Part shown: piece after piece, positions 12,418 through 23,541 of the stretch
Layout: the number at the start of each line of letters is the position of its first letter
How positions within the stretch are numbered: position 1 is the stretch's first letter
NCBI GenBank assembly: GCA_011634665.1
Contig: WAEK01000007.1
Coordinates: forward strand, 2,390,501-2,454,500
Direction: 5' to 3'
Source of the DNA: Mortierella sp. BCC40632
Taxonomy: Eukaryota; Mortierellomycota; Mortierellomycetes; Mortierellales; Mortierellaceae
DNA length: 64,000 nucleotides
Translations under genes and position numbers: made by a program
The notes under the pieces: model-generated
What the model was told of the DNA's origin: nothing
The model's input: only the letters and a program-made list of their open reading frames with translations
Database searches by the model: none

Positions 12418-12677
12418 GTTCTAAGGGATGCTGTCCTGCCTATCCCTACCAATTGGTATGATAACTTCCTCTATTTCCTTCCTTCCTTCCTTTCTTCCTG
12501 CTCTGCGCCCACTCTTTTCTTTGGCACCCCGAAAACACATGCTGTCTCGACTCGTGGATTACCAACAAGCGATGACAACAGCCAGGGCGGAGGGTTCGGG
12601 AAGCAACCAGGGTTGACCAGCCGCGTGGCAAATTCTAACAACCTAAGCATCCGCTTTATTAGTCGCTGACTGAAAAC

Positions 12678-12709
<32 letters not shown>

Positions 12710-12779
12710 AAAAAAGTGCTCTCCAGGCCAAAAACAGATTACGATGACGGTCCTCGGGCGATCAAGGATGCGAGAGAAA

Positions 12780-12817
<38 letters not shown>

Positions 12818-12886
12818 GGAGATCCGTCCCATCACTCCCAGTGGTTGTCTCCCTCCGTCCCGAGAGAAATCCCAGGTGCTCCCAAT

Positions 12887-13699
12887 TCATTTCTTAAAAG
12901 AGGTTTTTGTTGACATGATCCTCCGGCGTATTTCAGCAGACTTGGTGAGGTAGGAGACATGACAGAACAAAGCAAGTGCAAGAAGAGCGAATGAGCATCA
13001 GGAGAGCGGGAAACTTAGCCTGATGGAAAGGAAGCTGGATAAGACAAACAAAACTGAGTCCTTTTCGTCTTCACCCTCATCTCCCCTTCTACTCCCTCTC
13101 CTTTCCCTAATCACTTACCAACGAGTGTGTCCGACCGATGGTTGACTTGGTGGTCCGAGGATCCTCCTTCGGCGGATGGTGCAGAATGGCTCCTGGTCCT
13201 GATCCAAACTGGCTATTATAGCTCGAAAAACTCTCAATCGCTATAGAAGGAGCACCCATCTCGGCCATATCACGGGAATCGAGCGCGTTATCGCCATCGT
13301 TACCCTTATTGCTCTTTTCTGGTCCCGCTACTGCCATAGTTTCGATGGTAATGGACTGACGCTCAGCAATTAGTTCGGAGATGAGTGTAGGTTGGGTCAG
13401 TTCCACATTAGGTCCTGTCTGCAGGCGTGTGGCACTGTCATTCTGGACAGGAATGTCTTTGCCCTTGTCAAAGATGTCATCGCTCGAGAGTCCGGGGGTG
13501 CTGTTGTAATGCAGATGCAGACGGGAAGCAGTGCGGAAGGCGAATGAGCGGGCGAGATGCATCGCCTTGCACAGTACAAAACATCCTAGGGCCGAGACCA
13601 GGTAACCAAGGGTCAGGGGCGTGTAGACGAAGAGTGCCAAGCCAAGGACTGGCGCCAGACCGACGACGAGCGCAAGGATACAGAGTTGCTTAGATCGGA

Positions 13700-13757
<58 letters not shown>

Positions 13758-14591
13758 TGAGCGCAGAAAGTCAAGACGATCAGGGACACAGTCCATCAAG
13801 CCCAGGTGTGTGACAAAAAGGTGGCGCAACGGTTTGATTGTTGCACGATATTGCGCAGAGAATGTATTATTGCTCCTGCTCACGGGATAAGGCTGGGTCA
13901 TGAAAATGGACCACATACACAGAGAGAGAGTGTGTGTGTGAGAAAGGGTACAGTGTACCGTGGTACATACTGGACACCTTTAAAGAAAAGGAGTTCATAC
14001 AAACACATTATTCGCATACACTCACACACCCTATCCCCACTTGTTGGAATGAGCCTAGCAAATTTGCTCATCCACTCGAGTGAGAGTAAGTGAAGGAGAG
14101 AATGAGTGAATGAAAGAGAGCCCTCCTGTTGGGACCATCTGACCTACTGAATCCCCTCGACCACCCTTCTAGCCCTTGGCTCTCCTCTCTTTCTCTCTCC
14201 TCTCCTTCACTCTCTCTCCCGCTCTTGCTCCCGCTCAAATGAACGGATCGTACCAGGCTAGGCCTTCCTGCATGAGCACCAATCCTTCATTGGAGCTACA
14301 TATTTTGGGGTGACTCCAAGTAGTACCCCCGTCTCTCTCTCCGATCATGCTTACCAGAATGGCCAAGCTACAGACAATGACCCAGACCAAAAAGACAAAT
14401 ATCGGGACTACAGAAATGACGCAGAGGAGGCCGCTCAACAGGAACCAGAGTCCGAGGCGATGCTCATATCGGCCACCGATGTGATTGTCCCGAACGTTGT
14501 CGAGAATGTCGTCTTGGTTTAGATGTGCTTTGAAGGACGAGGCCCCGGAAGAGGTCTCGCTGTTGCTGAGAGGAGTGAGGAAAGGATCCAT
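12887..14591 (-). CDS. unrecognised multi-pass membrane protein with disordered tail
   Basis: Three exons: 14355-14591, 13119-13688 and 12887-12940, giving 286 residues. I do not recognise a family. The first about 45 residues are polar. About four hydrophobic segments follow (one starting LGLWFLLSGLLCVISVV, then FVFLVWVIVCSLAIL, LVVGLAPVLGLALFVY, and a Gly/Leu-rich segment ending in FVLCKAMHLARS). The last 140 residues are Ser/Thr/Glu-rich and probably disordered, ending in a basic exon (IRRRIMSTKTSFKK). All joins are phase 0 with GTAAG donors. Intron 1 contains a 53-bp GA repeat directly beside the acceptor. The gene is divergent from the 17477 gene, which has a similar architecture of short hydrophobic block plus long disordered regions. 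The last exon is inferred only from phase and splice signals. Confidence 0.7.
13702..13754. repeat. (GA)n microsatellite inside an intron
   Basis: A 53-bp GA run; on the transcribed strand it is CT and sits just upstream of the splice acceptor, so it serves as a very long polypyrimidine tract for that intron. Confidence 0.92.
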
Positions 14592-16831
14592 GCTGGCAGC
14601 AGACAAAGACTGACTTTTGTTCTGTTTGCGGGATGCAATACAATGGCAAAGAGCAAGAAGAGGATATTCGCCAAAGCCTAATCGCCACCGTTTCAACAGC
14701 AAATGATGGCTCAGACTTTCTCACATACACTCAGTCAGGTGCTTTCACATCGATCAGGACTTGAGCACGATCATCCGCAGTATGTTGATCTGGGGTTCTC
14801 CCAGGGCACGTGCATTTGCACACAAACGGGCATGGACAGCTATTCGCCTTGCCGTTCGACACAACGCGCTCCTATAGGAACTATCTACAACATGATATCG
14901 ATACCCGTCGACTAGACGTTCGACTCTCAGTGAATGGAAGCTGTTTCGATGAAGTGCAAGCCAATATTCATCTTTATGAGTCCACGATTTCGTCAACCCA
15001 AATCCTCTATGCCGATTTAGCTGTCTCTCTTCATTGTACCTGCCATCGGTGTGGTTGTATTTGTCCATTATACACGGCAACTATGACTGGTCAGTCATAG
15101 CAACAGTGGCATAGCTTTTTGAGGCGGTGGACTAACATTAAAGACGCAGATTGCATTTCATCTGGGGACATTGCTCCCTCTTTGGTCTCCAAATAAGGCG
15201 ACATGCTGTAGCAAGGGTCTATTTGGCAGAATGGGAGCACAGTTCAAATCATATAGAAGGAAAAAAAAAACAGATGCAAGAACAAACCATCCCATGTCTT
15301 CGCGGCCCCACAAATTACTCAGACCTTCTCTGGTGCTAGCATTGTTCACCATTTAAGAGTTACTCGAACCCCCGTTTTCTTTCTCGATACATGTGGCACA
15401 GTGCTAGGCAGACGCTCCTTGCTGTTGCCTCGCATCCATGAATCCCCGCATGTCATGTCCTTTATAAGCAGCAACGAACTCACTGCACAGTTCAGTGTTT
15501 CTTGTCGAATGGAAATATGGTTCTCTGATCTACTGCTGGCTACTGTTGCTACTGTCGAATAGTATCGCTCGATAAAAAATTGACTCAATCCACCCTAAGC
15601 CTGCTATCTCCACCACGATTCCTAAAGGCTCTTTCAATCACCAACCCACTTCCATCTCGACATTCACGACCCAGATACGCTATTAAGCATGCGTATATCG
15701 GGTCAATTTAGAGGCTTGATTTTACTGCCTGGAGTAGAGACACTACTTTCGGAACTACACACATCCTAGTTCTCTGGCCTGCCTGGGGTTGCAAGATGCC
15801 ATTGTCTAATACATAGCAAGTGTGACATTGAAGTTGATAAGAAATAAAACACTCCTCTTTGCCAGCACATGAGAGGCATCAGATAAGCAACAATGAGCAG
15901 AGAGGTGACATTTGAATGAACAAACAGCAAGAATGCATCATGCAGTGATGAGAGTGACTGTCGATTGCTCCATTACCTTTGAGAATAGCTCCATGCTAGA
16001 ATAGATAAACCAGATGAGACGAGAAAGAGAACATGTGTTCACCAAGATGTGAGCAAGGGCAAGTGTAGATGTCCTAGTTTCCTAGACATTCATCATTATT
16101 TCCCGTCATGATTGCGCGTCTTATATTTCTGTGCGAACGAAGGACAATGGCATTCGTCCATTGAACCTGCTATTCTCCCTCTCTATTTCTCTATCTATCT
16201 GTATCTATCTCTCTCTCTCTCTCTTTTTTTTTTTTTTTTTTTTTTGCCAAAAAGGAAGCCATAACCGCAAGGAGGTCATCATAGACACAAATCCAAGAGA
16301 TGGGGCCTAATTGGGACACCTTTTTTTTTTTTTTTAGTCGGGTCCACCTCCTGGCCAAGGAATGTCATTACTACCATCCGAAAAGCTGCTTCCCTCACAA
16401 GAGATTACCGTGTGGATGCCTCGACAAGGCGTCGACAACGACGACAATGAGGATAGCGACGAGAGAAAATCCGTCCCAGCCGGGGACAACGCTGGAGGGA
16501 CCAGGGTTGTTAGACAGATCTGAGAGAACAAGAACAAAGGGGACACATTCAGGTCCGCACCATAGACAGGACAGGACAAGTACCTGACAGCGGAGGAAGA
16601 GGAGGAGGGGTGGGGGCGTGGCAAGGACAGGAGCGAGCAGGAACAGAGATGATACTGGGGCAAAAGGTGGGGGCAGAGGCAAGAGAGCGACTCATTACAT
16701 TCGCAAACGAGAAAGAAGGAGGCCCAACGAGGGACCAAGGGCAGGGAGAGATCCCAAAAGGCGCAAAAAAGGGTGAGGGGCGCACCTCCAGTAGGACAGA
16801 GACGCAGGCAGAGACGCAGATAGAGACCGAT

Positions 16832-16906
<75 letters not shown>

Positions 16907-17476
16907 CAGGAGACAGGAGACAGTGCGACCGAGTGCCGAGGATGTCAAGGCAAGGAGAAAGAGACAAAACCGTACACACGGGACTTGCCCAGAGTGCGAC
17001 TTACGTCGGGCACAGAGTCAGGAAACGGCAGAGTCGCCAGGAAATTGTCCAGCAACAAAGGGAGCGATCTTTCTTTCGGGCGGGCGAGCGCTTCTCTTCT
17101 TCTTGGTCTCTTTTCTCTCTCTCTCTCTTTCTCTTTCCTACCTGTTCTTTCTTTCTTGGACCCCTGGCGCCCTCCGCCCGACTTCCTTCTTTTCCACATC
17201 GATTTTTCTTTTTGCCCGGGCTCTTGTCTCTCTCGTTCACCCTACCATTCACTTCCGATTCTTGCTTCGCTCTTTTTCTCCCTCTCCCTCTCCTTCATCC
17301 TCTCCGCCTCCATCCAGCCTACTTCTGCCCGACCTATCCTCAACGTGTTTGTCTTCCCGCCTCTTCCTTTCCACCCCCAACCAGAACACCCTTCCTCGAC
17401 TCTAGTCTCTTCTCTCTCTTTTCTCCGCTTTCGCTCTCTGCGCACTCTGCACGACCGAGACGCCCGTGGACTGACG
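14592..17476. other. divergent 2.9 kb intergenic region
   Basis: Between two divergently transcribed membrane-protein genes. The left part (14700-16150) is of mixed composition, without repeats and without convincing coding frames on either strand. The right part holds T runs, a (GA)32 tract, and from about 17085 a pyrimidine-rich leader that ends at the ATG of the plus-strand gene. Confidence 0.55.
16833..16896. repeat. (GA)32 microsatellite
   Basis: A perfect 64-bp GA run about 580 bp upstream of the start codon at 17477. Confidence 0.95.
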
Positions 17477-20273
17477 ATGGCTCGTGCATCTCCTCTCACG
17501 ATCGACATCCCTCCATCCACGCCTCACCCCCACAGCCTCTCGCACTCCCAACCACACCCTCTAGAATCCCCTACGGGTTACTACTCCAAGGACGAGAATC
17601 CTGCGTCCTATACTCGTTCAGGTACTCAGTATACGGGCTCGCCTTCCTCTACCCACTCTCCCATGATGACTCCACTGCCTTACCAGGCCCCCCAGGCATG
17701 GCCTGCACCCGTGGCCTCTGCGAAGGATGACCTCTTACTCGACAATGGCCGCCAGGAAAAGGACAGCGATATGCAAAAAAAGCTGGGCGCTTTCGAGTTC
17801 CCTACTGGGTATCAATCGTATCTCAACCACCCTTTCACACAGCTCCGTCAGCAGCGACTCCAAGAGCAACAGGTTCAGCAACAAGTTCAACAGGTTCAGC
17901 GGTCCAAAACCCAGAGCTATATCAACAAGTATCACAGCTACACCAACAGCAGCAAGAACACAATCCCTGTCTCGACTGGCTTCCGAACCAACGCAACCTC
18001 GACCAAGCCTTCAACTATGGCTGCCCTGTCAATGGTCGAGAACGAAAAGCGAAAGAGTGCAGGGTACAGTCCTGCTCAACATGGTCATCGAGACAGCCTG
18101 GCCTCGCCCCCACCGCCCCCTTATCGCTCGTCGGACCACGGAGGCGTTGCCGTGCCCCTCTCTGCCTCCGCTGCAACGACCCCCTCGCCTCATCACTTTT
18201 CTGTAGGCGCTCCAATGGGGATACTACCTGGACATGCGGCCTCCTCAACCAGGGAGCTCAAACGTCACTCGCTCCCGGCCTTTAGGACTAACGCCGCAGC
18301 AGCAGCAGGTCTTCAATGGCCTTCGGCCATGACCCATTCCATTGCGCGACCCAAGTTGGCGCGGACAATGCCGCCCCAGGCTATCCCCATCTTTGGTACG
18401 GGAAGTTCAATCGGCACGGAGGATGTAAAGACACCGACTACGCCTTCTCATGGAACACTTTTTACACCCCGGATGGGCAAATTTTTTCACGAAAAGGGTC
18501 TCGAATCAGATTCGCCCTTCAGCCATGGAAGTGTCTCGTCAGCTGGAACCAGGACGAGTGGTAGTGGAGCCAAGATTGGCTGGTTTGGTTTTGGAAAGAG
18601 TGCACGCGTTGCTCCTGCTGCTGCCGCGCCCTCAGTTCAGACTCAAGCCCAGACGATGGCCCAATTTCAATCCCAAAGCCAGGCTGCTGCCGCTGCTGCC
18701 GCAAGGGCTGTAGACACCTATCCAGGCTTTTGGAAAGATGCAAAGAGGCGTCAAACGCACTGGGTTTTTTATTCAGTCGGTACTATTGCCTTGGCCTCAC
18801 TCATCTGCGTGTTTATGATGCCCGTTTTATCCATCTGGGTGGCCGTCTTGCCCGGGGTCATGACTCTAATCATGGGCGCCCAATACTTCGTAAGCATTTT
18901 TTTTTTATATTCCACTTTTTCTTCCTCTCCTCTGTGGTCTCCAATATATGCTGTGCATGCCCATCAACATGGACAGGTTACTCCCTTCCCTGCACCTTTC
19001 TTCCTCCCTCCTCCTTCCTCTCTTTCTCTTCTTCTTCCTCTTCCTCTACCGCCCCGTCCCCCCTGGATGGACCGTTCTCTCGGCAATACCGTCTCTCTTT
19101 CTCTCTTTGTATCTTTCTCTTCCTCTCTCCTCTCTTTCTCGATCACTTGTTTCTCGAGAAAGCTGAAAGAAAGGAAAAGCGAATGGTCTTTCTATTCTGC
19201 ACGTGATTCTTGTGAGAAAGGGTTGTCCCCCTAGTTGAATGCTTTATTTAATCCATGGCAGACTAGTCTTTATTTTGTTTCACCCAAATTTGCTATGCTT
19301 TCTCTCTCGTTCCTGACTAGTTCGTGTTGATCCATTGGTCCACGTGTCTCATATCGTATAACCTTATCGCTATACCCCCCCAGGGTCACTCTTCTCTCTC
19401 CACATCCGTTGCTCTTCACTCACTTGTGTTCGGCTCTCTCTCCATATGCCTGACTAGGTCTACCGATGGCGTCGTCGCCAGTTCTATCAACGCCGAGGTC
19501 TGACCAAGACCAAGAAGTCTGTGCAGACCCCACCCGTTGCTACCGCCACGACCGCCCCTTCATCCCAACCCGTGCATCATTCTACAAGTTCCTCTCTCTT
19601 CTCCCTGTCCTTTGCAGGTTCGACCAAAAGTCAAATCAAAGGCGAGGACAGTGCAGGTACGGGTCGTGACGAGACAGATAGCAATGTTCATAGTCGAGTC
19701 TCGTCCACCTCCTTTTTGGAACCTCATCAACCTCCACCTGATGCTCAAAGCTCTCAATTCCAACATCGGTACTATGGTCCTACCTCTCCAGACCAGACTC
19801 GATCGACGGGTCGGATTGATGAGGAGAACGAGTCAGAGCCTTCTACGCCAAGATTGATGGGTATGCTTCAGAGACACGGGTCCATGTCTTCTTTGGCCTC
19901 ATCCGAGACGGTCTCGTCCACCTCGACCTCGACCACGGCCTCGGACGACCATTGTCCTTTGGATGACCCAACTCTGCTCGATTCCTTTGCTCCTAGCTCA
20001 ACTTCGGCTCAAGCTCAACAGCCTTTCCAGTCTTTGTCGTCTCGACCTTCGATGACCAATGGTTCATCTCGTGGAGTGACCATGCCACCTCCTCCTGCTT
20101 ACATGTCCAAAAAGTGTGATCAGATGGTGGTTGTCACCAACATTCTCCACCACAACGGCCATGGTTCTGGGGGCCTGGGGGCCAACACCATCTCGACAGC
20201 CTTGCCTGAGATTGCTCCAATGGGTGATTTGATGTCTGAGTTGTCCATGGATTTTGGATCCTTCCAGTACTAA
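17477..20273 (+). CDS. unrecognised protein with two membrane helices and long disordered regions
   Basis: Two exons, 17477-18889 and 19458-20273, 742 residues; donor GTAAGC, acceptor TAG, phase 0. No known family recognised. The first about 425 residues are Ser/Pro/His/Gln-rich with a poly-Gln patch (near 125-145), a PPPPPY motif, Ala runs and no signal peptide. Two adjacent hydrophobic helices follow (about 429-448 and 450-471), then a strongly basic segment right after the intron (VYRWRRRQFYQRRG). The last 250 residues are Ser/Thr-rich and carry a second PPPPAY motif. The PPxY-like motifs could recruit WW-domain ubiquitin ligases such as Rsp5, which is inference. The start follows a long CT-rich leader; an in-frame extension upstream translates only repeat DNA and was not used. 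Confidence 0.8.
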
Positions 20274-21366
20274 AGAAAGAGAAAGAAAGAAGAAAAGAGA
20301 ATCTCCTTTCCCTTTCTTTCTCTTTTCTTTTTCTCCCTCCTCTTTTTGATATCGTGGCTGATTTTTGAGGTCAAATGCTGGTTTTGAGTATATCAGGATC
20401 AAAAAAAAAAAAAAAAAAAAAAAAAAGAAAAATAGAAAAACATCAGCAACAAGCTACCACCACAAATATGAATATTTGGGGTCCCATTGGTGGGATGGAT
20501 ACCTCTTTTTATTATCATTATTATTATTGCTTTTACTCATTTAGGAGAGAAAGGAGGAAAGAAGTTACCTCTTATCCTAGAGTATCTCAAATCGATATTT
20601 TTTTTTATCTTATCACCCACAACTTGCATGTCCATAGCTACTTTCTCCCGCTTTCTCTTTTCAGAAGACATTGAGAGGGTGTCTTGTGGCCTTCTCCTTT
20701 TTATCTCCCCTCATTCTTCCCGTCCTCTTTCCTCACCCAGGAGTCGCAGCGCGTTTCTCCAAAAACAATGTTTGTTTTTTTGAATAAGGAAAGGGAAGGG
20801 GCTAGCGGTCTTTCCGTTAGCCTCGTCTTTCTTTCACCCTTCCTCTCCCCCCTTATTTCTACCACCCGTAATTTAATATAACAATGCTTGCGTAGGTCAT
20901 CTACTCTCTTTCTTTTTTATTTTCTCTCTCTCTCTTTTCGTAAACATCCTCCCAAATTGACCTTTTTGTGTATCCTATGGCAATTCAAATGATAAAAGAC
21001 GTGCGAGCAGCATCTTCGTGAGCCAGGGAGAAGAGGTGGGGGAGGAGGGAGGGAAGTAAGCAGCGGCAGCAGTAGCAAAAACAGCAAAAACAGCAAAAAA
21101 AAGAAAAGAAAGAAAAAAAAAAAGAAAAAAAAAAGAAAAGCATTCACCCAAAGAAAGTAGAAAGCTAAGATAGAGGATTAGTAATCTTCAGTCAAAAGGA
21201 AAATAAGAAAAGAAATCTCCTCATGAAATATACGATAGTCTTCCAGACTATCTTTTTTTTTAATATAGAAATAAATATATATATCGTTATATTTTATCTA
21301 TTACGATGAGGATTACTTTGTCTCTCCGCAGAGAGTAGAAGAAGAAAACCAACAATTCAGGAACGC
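20274..21366. other. convergent intergenic region
   Basis: 3' flanks of the two-helix protein gene and the chitin deacetylase gene. It contains A runs (20401-20426, 21110-21140), T-rich patches and AT-rich DNA near 21260-21300. No gene seen. Confidence 0.6.
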
Positions 21367-23046
21367 TTATGCGATCAAGGCTCCAGCGGCAGCGACAGCA
21401 GTGAGAGCAACAATCGTCATGCCGCCCATCAACTTGTCAGCAGCACTCTTAGAGTCCGTGCCGTTCTTGTTGTTGACAACGGTTGGGTTGGTACCGTTGC
21501 CCTTGCCAGTGTTGGTGTTGTTGCCGGAGGGAGGAATGATACTGCCGCTCTGGTAGGGCGAAGCATCACCTTCGCAAGTACCAACGTGAGCAAAGTTGAG
21601 CTGGTGCTTCTGGCCCATGGGAATCAATTTCTTGGCAAGCGCAAGCTCCGCTGGCTTTGAATCGTGCTCAAGACAATAGAAGCCCTTGGTACCGGGAGCA
21701 GCAACGTATTTGTTAAGAGAAGTATTGAAGTGATTCAAGGCCATTGCTTCGGTGTAGCCCGACTTTGATCCAATGTCCCAGTCCTTGGTATCAAACTCGT
21801 CTCCGGTCCAGTCAACAACTTTGTATCCGAGTTTATTGAGGACGAAGCGGACACGGGCGTTGATATCACCGAATGGAGGACGCATGTACTTCAGACGGAC
21901 ACCGGTGGCCTCGAGGACAGCCTTCTCAGTCCACTTGATCTCGCCGACGATCTGCTCGTTAGAGAGCTTGTTCAAGGAAGAGTGAGACCAGGTGTGGGAG
22001 GCAAGATGGTGGCCTTCCTCAAGCTCACGCTTGACGATATCGGGGTACTGAATGACGTTACCACCGACCAAGAAGAAGGTTGCTTGGACCTTGTTGGTCT
22101 TGAGGAAGTCGAGAAGAGCTGGGGTCTGCAACGAAGGACCATCGTCAAAGGTCACGCCCCAGGTTTTGGCAAGGCCGCAAGCTTGGATATCGTCCCCTTT
22201 ACATTGCTGGCATGTTCCAATGCAACTATTCGAATAGAAAGGACCAAGTCGGGTGTGTTAGTTGAACAATTGTGAGCAGATAATCCGCTATTAAGAGATC
22301 ATGGTCATAAAAAAGGCGAACGCTGCTCGACGAGGAGATACTACATCCTTTCGACGAGGACGTGCTCGTCTAAGGACTACTCGAGCAGTGGAGCACAAAA
22401 AGAGTAAGCATAATACAAATATCACGCCGTGTAATCGATGCACTGGGTGTCGAGAGGGTGGGGGTACATGGGCCAGAACGAGGGCGAGGTAGATTTGACG
22501 AGAAAGGCATAGAGAAAAAGAGAGAGCGAGGAACAGGATGGCACTTCGAGTGGCGTCACTTGGAGTGGAGACGAGGATATAAAGAGGAAGGGAGGGAGAG
22601 CAGAGACAACAGAGAAAAAAACAACAAAAAACAACACTCGACTTACTCTCCTTCCTTGCCGGGTTGTGTACCGCAGTCCTGAGCAAGATTCACGGCGCCA
22701 CTTGGGATATCGACATTTGGTGCACCTGTAAGATCAATCTCCTGTACTCGAAAAGGAGACAGGGATAAGAATGAAGGAGAAAAACGATGAGTTCCTGAGC
22801 AATTAATGCGGGCGACAATAAGTGGATGTAGTTCGTATGAATGGGCATAAACAGGTGGTGCAGAGCGTGAAGGAAAGACTGCAAGCGGATGAGTACCTTC
22901 AACCACTCCAGCACCTGGGGGTGCTTGGGATCGATGGGAGTGGCAATTTTTGGGTACTTGGAAGCGTCGATTTTGACCTGGACCTGGGCCTTGACGACAG
23001 CCAAGGACAGGGCGACGACTGTGAGGGAGAGGGTAGAGATCTTCAT
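21367..23046 (-). CDS. chitin deacetylase, secreted and GPI-anchored (carbohydrate esterase family 4)
   Basis: Three exons: 22897-23046, 22647-22741 and 21367-22225, 367 residues. The enzyme removes acetyl groups from chitin to make chitosan in the cell wall. A signal peptide (residues 1-20, ending in VKA) is followed by a Cys-bearing linker. The NodB domain shows all five motifs: TFDDGP (107-112, catalytic base and metal Asp), HTWSH (159-163, metal His pair), RPPFGD (from 197), VDW plus DTKDW (about 219-231), and the FYCLEHD catalytic His near 269. After the domain comes an Asn/Thr/Gly-rich linker with NxT sites and a hydrophobic C-terminal stretch (GGMTIVALTAVAAAGALIA) typical of a GPI signal. 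Intron phases fit (phase 0, then GA plus T). The gene is divergent from MED18 across 2.7 kb. Confidence 0.95.
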
Positions 23047-23497
23047 GGCTGGTGAATGGCCAGGAAGGAAAGAAAGTTGAGAGATAAGGTGTGTTTCGTT
23101 AAAAGAGAGGAATGGGCAAGAACGAATTCAAGCAGTGCGGTTGGCGGGAGAGAGAGGGAGAGAGAGGAGAAAGGAAGGGATACAGGGGAAAGGTGGGGTG
23201 GGTTGGGGGACGTTGGAGAGAAGACGGGTGGAGAAAGAAAGAGAGAAATAAAAAGGAAAAGAAGGGTGAGATGGCACCGCAGGTCGGTCTTTTTATGTGG
23301 ATCGATGGACAGGCGTGGCTCAATTTGGACGACTGAGCGCGGAGCCTGTGGTGGCACTCTGTCGCAGTAGGGAACTGAGGGTACAGCTCGACTTGAGTGG
23401 ATTAGGTAGGATTGGGCATTGGCGGCGTTCAAGCGGAGTGGGTTCCTCCTCATTCCCAGATGCATGAAAGGATTGGACAGAGATGATAGCCAAGAAT

Positions 23498-23541
<44 letters not shown>

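Larger units (their letters stand above)
7587..12886. other. 5.3 kb gene-free, repeat-rich region upstream of the G-alpha gene
   Basis: No open frame here looks like a protein once repeat translation (Arg-Glu or Ser-Leu strings) is discounted. The stretch has strong purine/pyrimidine strand bias, with long GA blocks on the plus strand from 8500 to 9240 and at 11800-12300, CT blocks at 9420-9600 and 12370-12415, a GT run, a TCGG tandem array near 11040, and a run of about 30 A at 12679. It may act as a long regulatory region or hold untranslated exons. A donor-like GTAAGC on the minus strand near 11003 is compatible with an untranslated exon but unproven. Confidence 0.55.

Noticed and set aside
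11919..12452. Overlapping minus-strand frames of 117-177 codons
   Set aside because: Low-complexity Ser/Leu/Phe strings from CT-rich DNA, three frames open at once.
16610..17476. 289-codon in-frame extension upstream of the ATG at 17477
   Set aside because: It runs through the (GA)32 repeat and the pyrimidine leader; composition changes sharply to protein-like only after 17477.
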